DNA of 17,783 bases from Diplocarpon mali (taxonomy: Eukaryota; Ascomycota; Leotiomycetes; Helotiales; Drepanopezizaceae), in the NCBI GenBank assembly GCA_024741835.1, contig JAENRP010000566.1, forward strand, positions 1-17,783. The letters run 5' to 3'. Made by a program: the position numbers and the translations under genes. Shown here piece after piece: positions 1 to 9,571 of this stretch (position 1 is the stretch's first letter; the number at the start of each line of letters is the position of its first letter). The notes beneath the pieces were generated by a model. The model was not told the origin of the DNA. It saw only the letters and a list, made by a program, of their open reading frames with translations, and did not search any database.

Positions 1-1221
1 ATATATTCTTTTAACCTTATTATAGCTAGGGAGGTTTTAAAGCGTACCTTCCTTAGCGCTAGTTAAGGCGTATTTCAGCCTATTATACTCCTCTAAGATC
101 TAAAAGTGATTTTTAACCTAAGGGCAAGGGCACTTTTTAACGCTTCCCTTAAGAGTCTTCTTCGCTTTGCCTTTACTTAATGCTTTTAGATTAGTATAAT
201 TGCCTACTCCTTTAAGCAAGGCATATACTCTAAGGGTTGCCTTTGATAAGGAGCTTATAAGGCTTTGCTCTATTAAGCTTAAGAACCAATTAACGTAGTA
301 GACTATATCTTTTCTATACTTTAGACCTAACTTATTATCTCTAATAAGCTCTACCTAAGTCTGCTAGGACTAGGTAAGAGCCTAGCGGTAAACCGACTAT
401 AGAAACTTTATAATCGCAAAGGAGCCTTAAACCTCTGGGATTCTATATATTTATACTTCTTAATAGATCTCCTTAAAGCTAATAAGCTAGGTCTTTAGAT
501 CCACTTTACTACTCCTTATTTTAAAAAGCTTAATATTATAGTCTTTCCGAATTGACTTTATTATACTAACCTTAAAGGGGGCTAGTTCCTTGCGCAAGTG
601 CTTTACAATCTATTGAATTGATAGTTTCCCTACTTCCTTATAGTTATATTATACTGCTCGAAGTAATATAGGGTATACTATCTTAGTAATCTAATAGTAT
701 AACTAAGTGTAAGAGCTCCTATTCCTTTTCTACGCTTTTATTATAAAATTATATTATATTACTGCCATTTTATACTCTAGCTCTACGTCTTTAGCTATTA
801 TCTTTGTAGGTAGTAGTAGAGCTGGCGTTTATTGATCGGTAGCTTCCTACTATTAGTATAACTTGTAGTAGCTTTATAATACTCTCTAGTCCTATCCTTC
901 TATAATTTTTTCAAACTGCAGCAGTTCTATTTCTAGATCTAGCAAATATAGAGCTTCGTTCTTATAGAGCAAAGCTTAGTTTCCCATCTCTATAGCATAT
1001 AATTTAGGGTTATTAACCTATCTTAGCTTCTCTATATGCTTCTAAAGGCGCAGAAATTCAACCTGAAACTCTAGCTTAGCGTACTAAATGCGCTATAACT
1101 TCCTATCTTAAAGTATAACTCCACTAGAGCTAAGCTCTTAAGCTTCTTTTTACTAGTATTCGCTTATATTGACTAGGATAGTAGGGAGTATAGTATTAGT
1201 TGGCTAAAAGCGTTAGAACAT
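1..1221 (-). pseudogene. Broken ORF of unknown function (5' part, runs off window)
   Basis: Reading the minus strand from an ATG at 1221-1219, one single frame can be followed for 407 codons to the window edge. It is interrupted by about 36 stops, nearly all TAG or TAA. The sense residues between stops are protein-like, which argues for a real former gene: a Leu/Glu/Lys-rich, probably helical segment (about 880-1080) and a stop-free run of 78 codons (about 125-358) with Lys-rich repeats and a CPCP motif near 125-140. Stops sit where Trp or Gln codons would mutate under RIP. I do not recognise the family: there is no reverse transcriptase, integrase or DDE transposase motif. It could be a captured host gene, an accessory ORF of a large element, or a poorly known transposon protein. 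The lack of frameshifts suggests inactivation by point mutation only. The start is chosen because it is the first ATG in the frame next to the less mutated upstream stretch. Confidence 0.5.
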
Positions 1222-1544
1222 CGAGTCAGGTTATACAACGCATATAGGCGAGGGAGAATAGATAAAAATAGTAGTAAAACCTCTTTAAGAAGTCTCTAAA
1301 CACAATAGATTTTTAATCGTTTGCTCTTAAGAGTCGCGAATAGTACTGATAACTATCATGCTATATTTAAAGGTAGATTCTCAGTAGTGGCAGAAGCTTG
1401 TAAATTTCTACTCTAACTGTATACCTGAGCTCCCTTTATAGAAGTGCTCCGTGGCCACTTCAGGGGTATATTACATAAGCCAGTCCTCAGATGCCTCAGT
1501 GCCTGAGGCTCCTCATGGCGCAATAAGCACCCTATCGAATTGTA
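1222..1544. other. Less mutated non-coding stretch with short hairpins
   Basis: This stretch has visibly more CpA/TpG and GC than its surroundings, especially 1370-1535. Two perfect short inverted repeats are present: GCCTCAG at 1493-1499 with CTGAGGC at 1503-1509 (3-nt loop), and GAAGTG at 1441-1446 with CACTTC at 1456-1461. It lies upstream of the minus-strand unknown ORF relic and ends where Gypsy RNase H similarity begins on the plus strand. It may be the 5' flank or promoter of the ORF relic, a solo LTR fragment, or sequence at a deletion junction. No coding region is visible. Confidence 0.4.
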
Positions 1545-3470
1545 GTATATATAGACTATAAAGCACTTAAGTACTTTATAACTATTAAAAACCTTAGTTC
1601 TTAATAGGCCTGATAGGCCGAGCTTCTTTTCGAATACGACTTTACGATTACCTATTAACCTAGCTCCGAAAACCCTCTTGCTAACGCCCTAACTCGCTGT
1701 ATTAATAAGTTAAAGGATTAGAATATAATAAAATGTAATAACCGCCTTACGATATTATTGCACTAGGATCAGATTGACCTCCGAATCCTCTTTAAATAGC
1801 TTTATAAATAGACTATAGCTAAGAACCTAATCTTTATTAAAGAAGTTTTAGCCTTCTCTTTTACTTTCTATATTATTAATTAAGTACTAGCCGCCAATTG
1901 ATAATATAAGCCTTATTAGGTCTATCGCTAGGCAGCCCTTTAGAACGGGTCTAATATAGCCCTAATTAAAGCTAACCCTTAGATAATAAAAGGAGATTTG
2001 CTTCTTTATTAAAGTAAGCTAGTAGTACCTGATATAGACTACCTCTATATATTACTTATATAGGAGGTTTATAATCAAATTGCTACTGCGCATCTAAGCG
2101 CGCGCAAGACCTATTAGCTTCTCTCCTTATAGTACTATTAGCCGAATCTATACCGATATATCTCTTAATACTATAAGAACTACTATACCTATAGACGAAG
2201 CAAAATCCCTTATAATAAGAAACCTAGTCTACTCTAACTCCTCTTAATACTAAGCCGACCTTAGGAGTATATAATTATAGACTATATAAGTTTTAATAAA
2301 GATAAATATAGCTATAATAACATTCTTATAATTATCAATTGATTTAATAAGCAGGCGATATCAATTCCTTATTAAAAGACTACTGATTTACGTTAGTTAG
2401 CCCAATTTTATATATACTATATATATCGCTACTTTAGTCCTCCTTTAATAATTACCTTAGACTAGGGCCCTTAATTCATCTTAAGCTTTTAGAAAGCTTT
2501 TACCTTTGTTTTAGGTATAAAACTGACCCTTAGTTCGGCCTACTACCCTTAAACCGATAGCTAAGCCGAAAACTATAATTAATACCTTACGCAATGCCTC
2601 TGCCCCTTTATTAGCTATTATTAAGACGATTAGAGCGAATTCTTACCTATAATGGATTTCGCCTAGTTAACTTTCCCTTATGACTCCCTTAGTGGCTTAT
2701 TGCTATTCGAAGTAGTATATAAGTATGCTCTATATACTAATTGGGACTAGAAGCTTAATATACTTAATTTAGAGTCTCCTTTTTAGAAACTTAATCGATA
2801 AGACGCCTTTAAATACTTTATAAGATATTATAAAGCTTAAACCCTTATTAAATCTTATATCCTTAAGGCTTAGGAACGCATGCGAAATGCCATTGATACC
2901 TTTTGCCGCTTTGCTACTTTCGAAGTCGGCGATCAAGTATACTTAAATATGCGTCCCTATCTTATAGATAGGCCTTTTAAAAAGCTTAACTACCTTAAAG
3001 CTAGCCTATTTAAGATAGTAGAAAAAGTGTTTAGTTTATATTAACTAAAGCTACCTAACTTTATAAAGGTATATAATATCTTCTACTTAAGTCGCCTTTA
3101 AAGGGATCCTAGTACCCCTTTAAATAGTTAAGTAAATAAACCCCCTTCTACTATTAATATTATAAGAGAATAAGAATTTGAAGTAAAGAGCCTGCTTGCT
3201 ATATAAAAGCAAGCTGATACGCTTATATACTACGCCTTATAAGTTGGCCGCGATATAGATTTAGAGTAGTACTTAGCCTTTAATTTTATATACGTACTAT
3301 TTAAACTTTGCGATTTTCACTTAAAGAATCCAGACCTCCTTAGGCCTTTTAAAAGACTTCTGGATTGGATCTAGGCCTATACTGATAGTATAGATGATTA
3401 TAATAAGTTAGATAGTAATAAGCCTATAGTTAGATGCTTAAGGATAAGCTTTTTTCAAAAGAGGGAGTAA
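1545..3470 (+). pseudogene. pol: Ty3/Gypsy pol, 3' part (RNase H end, integrase, chromodomain-like tail), RIP-inactivated
   Basis: A single frame carries recognisable Ty3/Gypsy pol. It begins inside RNase H, with DYKALKYF at 1554-1577 and a later ENPLANALTR motif that ends the domain. A degraded zinc-binding region follows, then the integrase core. The catalytic triad is visible as Asp codon 2280-2282, Asp 2460-2462 and Glu 2568-2570, with exactly 35 residues between the last two, as in D,D(35)E integrases. A GDQVYLN motif (about 2928) and a VYNIFYLSRL segment (about 3069-3098) lead into a chromodomain-like tail at about 3170-3350. More than 30 stops interrupt the frame, at positions where Trp or Gln is expected. 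The protease, reverse transcriptase and first part of RNase H are missing, so the copy is 5'-truncated at about 1545. The reading frame ends at TAA 3468-3470, just before the LTR. In life, the protein would insert the cDNA of the element into fungal chromatin. Confidence 0.88.
3457..3467 (+). other. Polypurine tract of the Gypsy element
   Basis: The purine run AAAAGAGGGAG lies 3 bases before the inferred LTR start. In LTR retrotransposons this is the usual place of the plus-strand DNA primer, so it supports both the orientation and the LTR boundary. Confidence 0.7.
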
Positions 3471-3762
3471 TATAACAGATTGTTACTATATATAGGTTAT
3501 ACCCTAGTTTGTACTCGGTTCGGCTACAGCTTAGCGCAATCTTAGTATAGGCTATAAACTAGGTTACCCTCGGTTGGCATCTAGTTCGGCTCCCCTTAAG
3601 CAAGTGACCCTCTTTTCTTTATATATATATACTATGCCCTTCTACTCTTTCAAGGCTTTATAGTTATTAATTCTAAGTCATTACTAAGACGTTCTATTAG
3701 CATTGCTATATGACTTGTACGCGTATCGGTGCCGAGCAGAGGTTATACTCCCAGTCGTCACA
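3471..3762 (+). repeat. 3' LTR of the truncated Gypsy element
   Basis: The proposed LTR starts at TATAACAG (3471), readable as a mutated TGTAACAG, and ends in GTCACA (3757-3762). This gives the expected TG...CA ends if one G-to-A change is allowed. It directly follows the polypurine tract and the end of pol. A TATA-rich core (about 3619-3634) fits an LTR promoter. The length of 292 bp is normal for fungal Gypsy LTRs. No matching 5' LTR is seen in the window, consistent with 5' truncation. The right end abuts Copia sequence within about 25 bp. Confidence 0.65.
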
Positions 3763-3769
3763 ATCTATA

Positions 3770-6700
3770 ATCCTTACTTATAATTTAATAATATTAATAT
3801 ATATTCAGCCTTAGTGCTTGCAATAGCTATTGATTTCTACTTCTTACTTCCTTATAATATAGGTCTGCTATATAGTACTACTATGCTTCTAGATATACTT
3901 TTCTAACCTTTTATATTTGCCTAATCGGAATCGGTATATACCTTAAGCTTTGTACTTATATATTTCGTTAGTCTATATCTTACCTTCTATATGATTATCG
4001 ATCGAGGGTACCTTTTAAGCCGCTTGACTGCATTCTTATATTAAATCGTCGGATCCTTTAGGTTCTAACTAAGTTGCCTAATAACAAAGGCAATATCTGG
4101 TCTTTTATATACTATAGTATATATAATCGCTCTAATATCCTATTAGTACTTCTTCAAATCTTCTCTTTACTTATTTTTATTAATAGGCTTTAACTTATTA
4201 TACTTTCCTTTAATTGGAGTACGCTTTGGCTTAAAGTTAAGAGTATAAGTAGAGAGTCCTATTTGGTTTAGGATCTTTTTAATATACAGCTCTTAATTTA
4301 ACTAGAGTTCTTAAGTAAAGCGGTTCCTTATAATATAAATGCTAAGGATATTATAAATTCCCTTTAGATCCTTAGTATTAAAACGTTTCTAAATTATTAT
4401 AAAGAATCAATCTAATTGAGTAGTTGTTTTCGTAGTTATAATAATATTATTAATATATAGTAGCAACTTAATTTTATACTTAATATAGGTAAATAGATAA
4501 AGGTTAGCTAGGCTTTAAACGAATCCTATTTGTACTAAAGTAGAGCTATATAAGAGGTTCTAATTATAGGTTGATTATTTAAGCCTATAGATACTGCGGA
4601 GTATATAAAGAGAGTAGCTAGCATATATAAGAATACTATTAGGTCGGGAGAGAAAAATCCGTTCCTTTATAGTTGCTTTAGTAAATGCATTTTTAATATT
4701 ATACTATTTGCATTTAAGGTCCTTAGCAGCTACTATTACTATAAATATGCAAAGGGTATCTATGCGAACTATTAGCGCAAATGTATTAAAGTAGTCTTTT
4801 CTATACTATTAGGAAAAGCCTTTAGCTATAAGCCTTGCCTTATAATATTCTAAGGTCCTATTTATATATATTTTAATTATAAAGACCTACTTTATTAATA
4901 TTAGGTTTACGTCCTTTAGCGTCGGTTCCTCTATTTATATACTATTTATAATAAGAGAGCTTATCTCCTCTTAGATTGCCTTATTCTATACTACTCTATT
5001 CTTTAAGTCGTTAATAGCTTTATTATATATCTTTAGAAGAGAGATTTTCATTATCCTCTTAGTAGCTAGGAACGCATTATCTTTATTAAAGCTCTATTAA
5101 AGTTCGAGCTTATAGATCTTATATACTATTATAGCCTAGATACGCTTAGACTTGCGTTTATCTAAGGTATCTTCTAATTCTAGGTCTCTATTCCTCTTTA
5201 AAAGTATAGGCTCGGCTATAGGTTCTATAGGCTTATTATCTAAAGAACTGCTTTCTAATAGTAAAGGCTTATTATTACTTATACCTATTTTAAAAATATC
5301 CTTTACTATAAGTGCTTTAATTAAAGGGATGATAATATTAAAGTTATTCTATACTTTAAGTAGTTCGCAAATAATAAGAATAGTCTATTCGGCCTTTGGG
5401 CAATTAATAGGTCATCGATTAGTAGGTATACTTAATATACTTAAGCTAAGAGAAAGGGGTTATTAGTTTGGCTTAATAGTATTACTATTAAGTAGTATAC
5501 CTTGCGAATCTTTAAGTATATAAAGCTTTAAGGATAGCTCTTCCTTATTTTAAGATTTATTAAACTTAACTACTAAAGATATAATTACTTGCCTTAAATC
5601 TAGCATATATACTATCTATTGCTTTATTATCTATTTAATATACTTAATAAATATATACTTTCTACCTTAGTCTATTAGCTTTTTGCTCTTTATACTTGTA
5701 GGCCAAGACTTCGGGTTAATATAAGAGTAGTAGACGCTTTTAAAGACGCAAATATAGTCTAAGCTTAGTTTCTATTTGAAATATGCCTTATATAGCGATA
5801 TTCGGGTGCTATTAACTATTAGTCTATTACTTATTCTATTTTATAAGTATACATCTGCTTTAACTATAAGGTCTTAGAATTCTAATAGTAAGTTAGCATC
5901 TTATAGTAAAGCGCAATAGTCAGTTTTTACTTATTAAATGCTTTACTTAGCAATGCTATTCTAATAAGAACCTTTATATATTATAGTTAGTTTATAATAA
6001 ACTCCTTATTTTACCTATTTATTAAGCTTTGCCTTAATCTTTAATGCATTATTAGACCTAATAGCTATTAGCTTTAATTAGGTCTAGCGGTCTTTTATCA
6101 CTTTTTAAGTTTCTAGCTTTTTTATAAGCTTAGATTTAGTTTTAGTATAAATAGTCTATATCTATTAAGTAGAGTTATTTACTATTTAAGAAAACTAATT
6201 ATTTCCTTTAATTAAGGTTGTAAATAGTCTAATAGTATTAATAGATATTAGCGCTAGTATCGAATCTTTTTATAAATTAAACTTAATTTGCATCTGATTT
6301 TAAAGTTTTATTAGCTTATAAATTCGATATATTAAGCGATCCTTTAGTACTTAGATCTTCTATTTTAAGGTTAAGACCTTATGCAAGCCCTTTAATTTCT
6401 TTAGCCTTAAATGCGCGAATCTTTTATATATTAGCTAATACCTTAATAGGCTTTCGGCTTCTAATAGCTTTAATAGCTTATTATCAATTGATACTTTATT
6501 ATTAATAGTTAAAAAGGATTAGTAATAGCAGTTTAAGGTTTTGCCATTTTTTAATTATAAGCCTAGCTTAAGAGTCGTTTTTAATAAAATCGCAAGATCT
6601 ACTTGCAATCCTAGCTTAAGAGTCGATTTCTTAGAAATAGCAAGATCTACTCGCGGTCTTAGCTTAAGAGTTGTTTCTAATAAATTCGCGAATTTTACTT

Positions 6701-6935
6701 ATAGTCCTAGCCTAGGAGTTATTTTTACGAATTTCACTTGCGATCTTAGCCTAAGAGTTGTTATTAGCAAATCTGCAAAATCTACTTACAATCCTGGCCT
6801 AAGAGTCATTTCTATTAAATTCACTTATAATCCTAGCTTAAGAGTTACCTTTAAAGACACTTTGCAATTTACCTATAGTCCTAGTTTAAGAGTCATTTTC
6901 GCGGATTTCACTTGCGATCCTAGCTTAGGAGTCCA
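3770..6935 (-). pseudogene. pol: Copia pol (integrase, reverse transcriptase, RNase H), RIP-inactivated
   Basis: One minus-strand frame carries the repeat array (6931-6562), a GAG-pre-integrase segment around RFAHL (about 6391-6427), the integrase core, the reverse transcriptase and RNase H. The reverse transcriptase keeps KARLIAKGFS (4812-4841), but its YxDD box reads YINN (codons in 4446-4457), so both catalytic Asp are lost. RNase H shows YTDSD (about 3927-3941) and a late STKAEYI motif. In the integrase the three acidic positions read Asn (6237-6239), Asn (6051-6053) and Lys (5946-5948), with 34 residues between the last two; all three are G-to-A outcomes on the coding strand. Dozens of in-frame TAG/TAA codons break the frame. 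The product would have been a polyprotein making and inserting cDNA. Frame continuity is verified at several anchor motifs from 3938 to 6623. Protease, expected upstream, is not clearly visible. Confidence 0.88.
6562..6931 (-). repeat. In-frame tandem repeat array inside Copia pol
   Basis: Nine unit starts are visible, spaced 48, 48, 48, 39, 48, 39, 48 and 39 nt. The units therefore differ by 9 nt and all keep a multiple of three. In the pol frame the core reads TLKLGLQV with variants. On the opposite strand the same DNA reads as PSLRV repeats without a stop for 144 codons, which looks coding but is antisense to the retroelement. At least one further unit appears beyond the insertion (GGCCTAGGAGTC, about 7262-7273), followed by degenerate copies to about 7340. 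A duplicated linker between gag and pol is the simplest reading. Confidence 0.8.
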
Positions 6936-7246
6936 TCTATTCTCCCTATTAAGAGGGAGCAGGAACAACACCTGAGAATAGGCCTATGTGAAGACCAAAG
7001 AACAAAGGGAGGAAGCACCACAAGCGGGCTCTCCGAAGATAAGAATTAGGACAATTCACTAGTTGGGGGTAGAATAGGTGGTTGGCATTGCGCGCTGTCT
7101 CTAAGTATAATAGTGGTCCTATATATACCCCTTTCTTAGTCCTCATCTGACCATATGACTTATGTCACGAGATCCTCCACTTCCAGGTCTCTATACTATC
7201 CTCGCTTAATTATATTAGGGCAGAAAGTGCACTTTCCTTAAAGGAA
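6936..7246 (-). mobile_element. LTR-like insertion, little mutated, within Copia
   Basis: This stretch of about 311 bp interrupts the tandem repeat array: array units occur on both sides. TCCA borders it on the left (6932-6935) and right (7247-7250), a possible short target-site duplication. On the minus strand it has a TATA box (around 7119-7127), preceded by an ATAAGTCATATGG segment like the upstream part of an LTR promoter. Near its other end is a 6-bp hairpin, CTCCCT 6942-6947 with AGGGAG 6954-6959. The base composition is more balanced, with many CpA/TpG, so it was probably added after the surrounding DNA was mutated, or escaped RIP. A solo LTR is my best reading, but clear TG...CA ends are not visible. 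An open frame of 65 codons on the minus strand has no recognised domain and is most likely chance. Confidence 0.5.
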
Positions 7247-8793
7247 TCCACTTATAAGTCTGGCCTAGGAGTCAATTTCTATAATATCACCTTTAAGATA
7301 ATATAAAGTCCATCTTTGATTTTAGCCTTAAAGATCACTTTATAATTATTATTTATAAACTATATAAATTGATTATTAAAAACTCTTATATAATTTAACT
7401 TTGTATAGATCTTATAGCTAGATAAAAGATTAATGCTTAAGCTAAGCATAAGGAGAACATTTTACAAAAGGAAAGAAACGCTAGCAATATTCATCTCTAC
7501 TATACCTATCGAATCTATATATAACCTTCTACTACTAACCTTAATAGAGCGCCTTTTTATTTTAATAAGTAGGCCTTTAAATAGGTAGGATTTATTAGTT
7601 ATATATGCTATACAATTAGTATTATTATACTAATCGGATTCAAGGATCTTATAGAGATCGGCTTTTAAGATATAAGCATTTTTATTATAATTATTATTTG
7701 AATTATTAGAAGTGGATTTAGGTTCAAATGACTTACTATTATTATTAAAGGTATTTACTAAAGTTTTAGCTAAATAGCCTTTTCCTTTGCCTTTCCTTAG
7801 TAGTTGCAGCCTTCGGTAGGATAAGGGCAGTTTGCTTCTTAACTTCTGCTTTAATTGCTTTTTAATATTAAAGCTAGCAACTATATCGATCTATTGCCTT
7901 TTAACTTTACAATTAGTAATATTATAAGTACTATTATAAAAGTAGCATCTTTAATAAGCTTAAGGGCTTGTCCTATACTCTTTTCTCTTCTTAGGCTTAT
8001 TATTGTCCTATAACGCGGCATTTGCCGATTCAGAGTGTCCTTTAAGGTCTTGCTTAATAGTTTAAAGGAGGTCGATCTTCTTATAAATCTTAAGGTTAAG
8101 TTAGATAAGAAGAGATTATTTTATAATAGCAAACTTAAAAGGAAGGCTATTAAGTAAGAAACTAAAAAGCTGAGTTTCCTTAAAAGTTATAGCTATCCTA
8201 GGATCTATAGCTCTTATTCTCCTCCTTACTTTATATAGTATAGATTAAGTAGAATTAATATTTATATTTATATCCTTACTATCTTTGTCTTTTTTATATT
8301 AAAATAAAGTAATCTATTATAATAGATACTAAGTATTAAAAGCAATTATTTGAGAGTATTTTACTTTTAAAGTATTCTATCTTATCTTTATATTATTATA
8401 AACTTAAATAAAATCTTAGTCTTTATTACTTAAACCTCTATTGATCTTAAGCTTATATTTAGCTAAGGCTAGCTTATACTCCTTCTCCTTTTTTATATTT
8501 AAAATTTACCTTTAGGATTCTCGATTATTATTTACTAAAGCTCTTAGGCTAAGCTTATTTAATATATTTAGCAAATCCTTAGCAGTTATATTAGCTATTA
8601 AAGTAGAAGTAGACGAATTAGTAAAGGGAGTATAGGGGGCTATTCTTACGTATTTAATAAGTGTCTTTTAAATTGCTATTTCGATGCCTTTGCTCTTAAA
8701 GTAAAGCTTTAAATTATCGAACCATTATTGCCAGTTCTTTCAAAAGAGTTAGAGGTCTCTAGGTCTGGTATTTCAATCGGAATCGGAAGCCAT
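7247..8793 (-). pseudogene. gag: Copia gag, RIP-inactivated
   Basis: The frame starts at ATG 8793-8791, reading MASDSD, then a stop (TGA 8775-8773) where a Trp is likely, followed by a KNWQ-type segment and a Lys/Phe-rich stretch typical of Copia Gag N-termini. It stays in one frame down to a zinc-knuckle remnant at about 7910-7947. There the first and last Cys remain (CYF...TNC), the second Cys appears changed to Tyr, and the spacing is one residue short of CX2CX4HX4C. After it comes a Lys-rich, then Asn/Ser-rich tail (about 7680-7830). Gag would form the virus-like particle and package the RNA. Gag lies in a different frame from pol. Whether that was a natural frameshift or comes from an indel near the insertion cannot be decided here. 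Many TAG/TAA stops show it is dead. The ATG is chosen because recognisable Gag residues begin at it. Confidence 0.75.
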
Positions 8794-8949
8794 TGCTATT
8801 TCGAATAGAATTACATTGAAAAAATCAAATAAATTAAATAGTTAAAGGCACTCCTCCTATTGAAAAGTCAAAATGATTAAATAGCAGGTGTTATAGAAGT
8901 ATTAAATAGGGAGGAAGTCCTTTTATCGAAAAGGGTTTTTAGGCTATAA

Positions 8950-9084
8950 TATAAGGAATCATACCTCCTACGAAATATAGTAAAGCAAGGAATCATACCT
9001 CTTATAGTACTAAAGGGGTTATAAAGCAAGGAATCATACCTCTTATAATATAGGTTGGCTAAATAGGGAATTATACCTCCTATT
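8950..9084 (-). repeat. Short repeats in the Copia leader
   Basis: Four copies of a core near AAGGAATCATACCTC (plus-strand reading) lie at about 8953, 8986, 9027 and 9066, spaced 33-41 bp. The second and third are the most alike, each preceded by AAAGC. Differences are mainly C/T or G/A transitions. They lie between the Copia gag start and the probable 5' LTR, so they belong to the transcribed leader or the LTR end. No function is evident. Confidence 0.7.
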
Positions 9085-9364
9085 CGCCGATTGCTCGCCT
9101 CTTATTATAAGTCTCGTTTAACTTCCTACTAATAGTTGCAGCGCAAGTGCTTTCTAAGGGAAGTCAATAATCTATTATCGGTCTAGCTAGGGCTTATAAC
9201 CTATTAAGCTTAAGTGAGTCGGCGCAGTAGGTAAAGGAGGCTTCTAAAGGTCGATGGTCGATATATTAGTAAGAGTTAAGGAAGGAAGGTTACCCCTTTC
9301 TTCCTTATAGCTATATATGTATTAATATCCTACTAACTAAGCAGTAGGGTCATATGATAATACA
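9085..9364 (-). repeat. Probable 5' LTR of the Copia element
   Basis: Read on the minus strand, the region starts TGTATTATCATATGACC at 9364, a plausible LTR start, and contains a TATA-like AATACATATATAG (about 9306-9325). No second LTR is present to define the ends, and the inner boundary is a guess. I found no clear primer-binding site. The ATCATATGA motif resembles the AGTCATATGG motif in the 6936-7246 insertion, which may point to related LTR families. Confidence 0.4.
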
Positions 9365-9571
9365 TCGGAGTAATGGCTATATCACCTATCTTAATACAGA
9401 AGCAATTGAAAGAATGGCTTCGACGTTCGGTCCCTTTCTGAACTTAAGAATCGAAAGAAGAGCTAGTAGACTTAGCTAGAATAACTGTCGATAGTCAATA
9501 GCTTTCGGCTGACTCTAAAAGAAATTATAGAATCTATAAGTTAAGGCATTTCCTAACTATAGCCTTTAATA
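9365..9571. other. Leader region between Copia LTR and second Gypsy gag
   Basis: No convincing coding frame is visible. An ATG at 9414 opens a short frame that is not the gag frame. The stretch should contain the 5' leader and perhaps the 5' LTR of the Gypsy element that follows, but I could not find a matching copy near its 3' end. Confidence 0.35.

Larger units (their letters stand above)
3770..9364 (-). mobile_element. Ty1/Copia retrotransposon, RIP-inactivated, 3' end missing
   Basis: On the minus strand the order is 5' LTR and leader (9364 down to 8794), gag (8793 to about 7247), then pol with GAG-pre-integrase, integrase, reverse transcriptase and RNase H (down to about 3770). Integrase before reverse transcriptase defines the Copia superfamily. 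The end of RNase H and the 3' LTR are absent, because the Gypsy LTR begins at 3762. Either the Gypsy element inserted here and later lost its 5' half, or a deletion joined the two. A 311-bp LTR-like sequence splits the element at about 6936-7246. Confidence 0.85.

Noticed and set aside
5152..5466. Plus-strand open frame of 104 codons, Leu/Ser/Ile-rich, could look like a membrane protein.
   Set aside because: It lies antisense within Copia pol between integrase and reverse transcriptase. AT-rich antisense of a RIPped gene gives such hydrophobic shadows.
6541..6975. Plus-strand open frame of 144 codons with PSLRV repeats as a real repeat protein.
   Set aside because: It starts at TTG, is antisense to the Copia pol frame, and its periodicity comes from the tandem array. 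Kept only as a finding about the array.
6949..7146. Minus-strand open frame of 65 codons as a small secreted protein.
   Set aside because: It falls within the LTR-like insertion over its TATA region, has no recognised domain, and its openness is expected from the higher GC there.
8950..9084. CRISPR-like array, because of regularly spaced repeats.
   Set aside because: The copies are few and imperfect, the spacers are uneven, and the context is a fungal retroelement leader.
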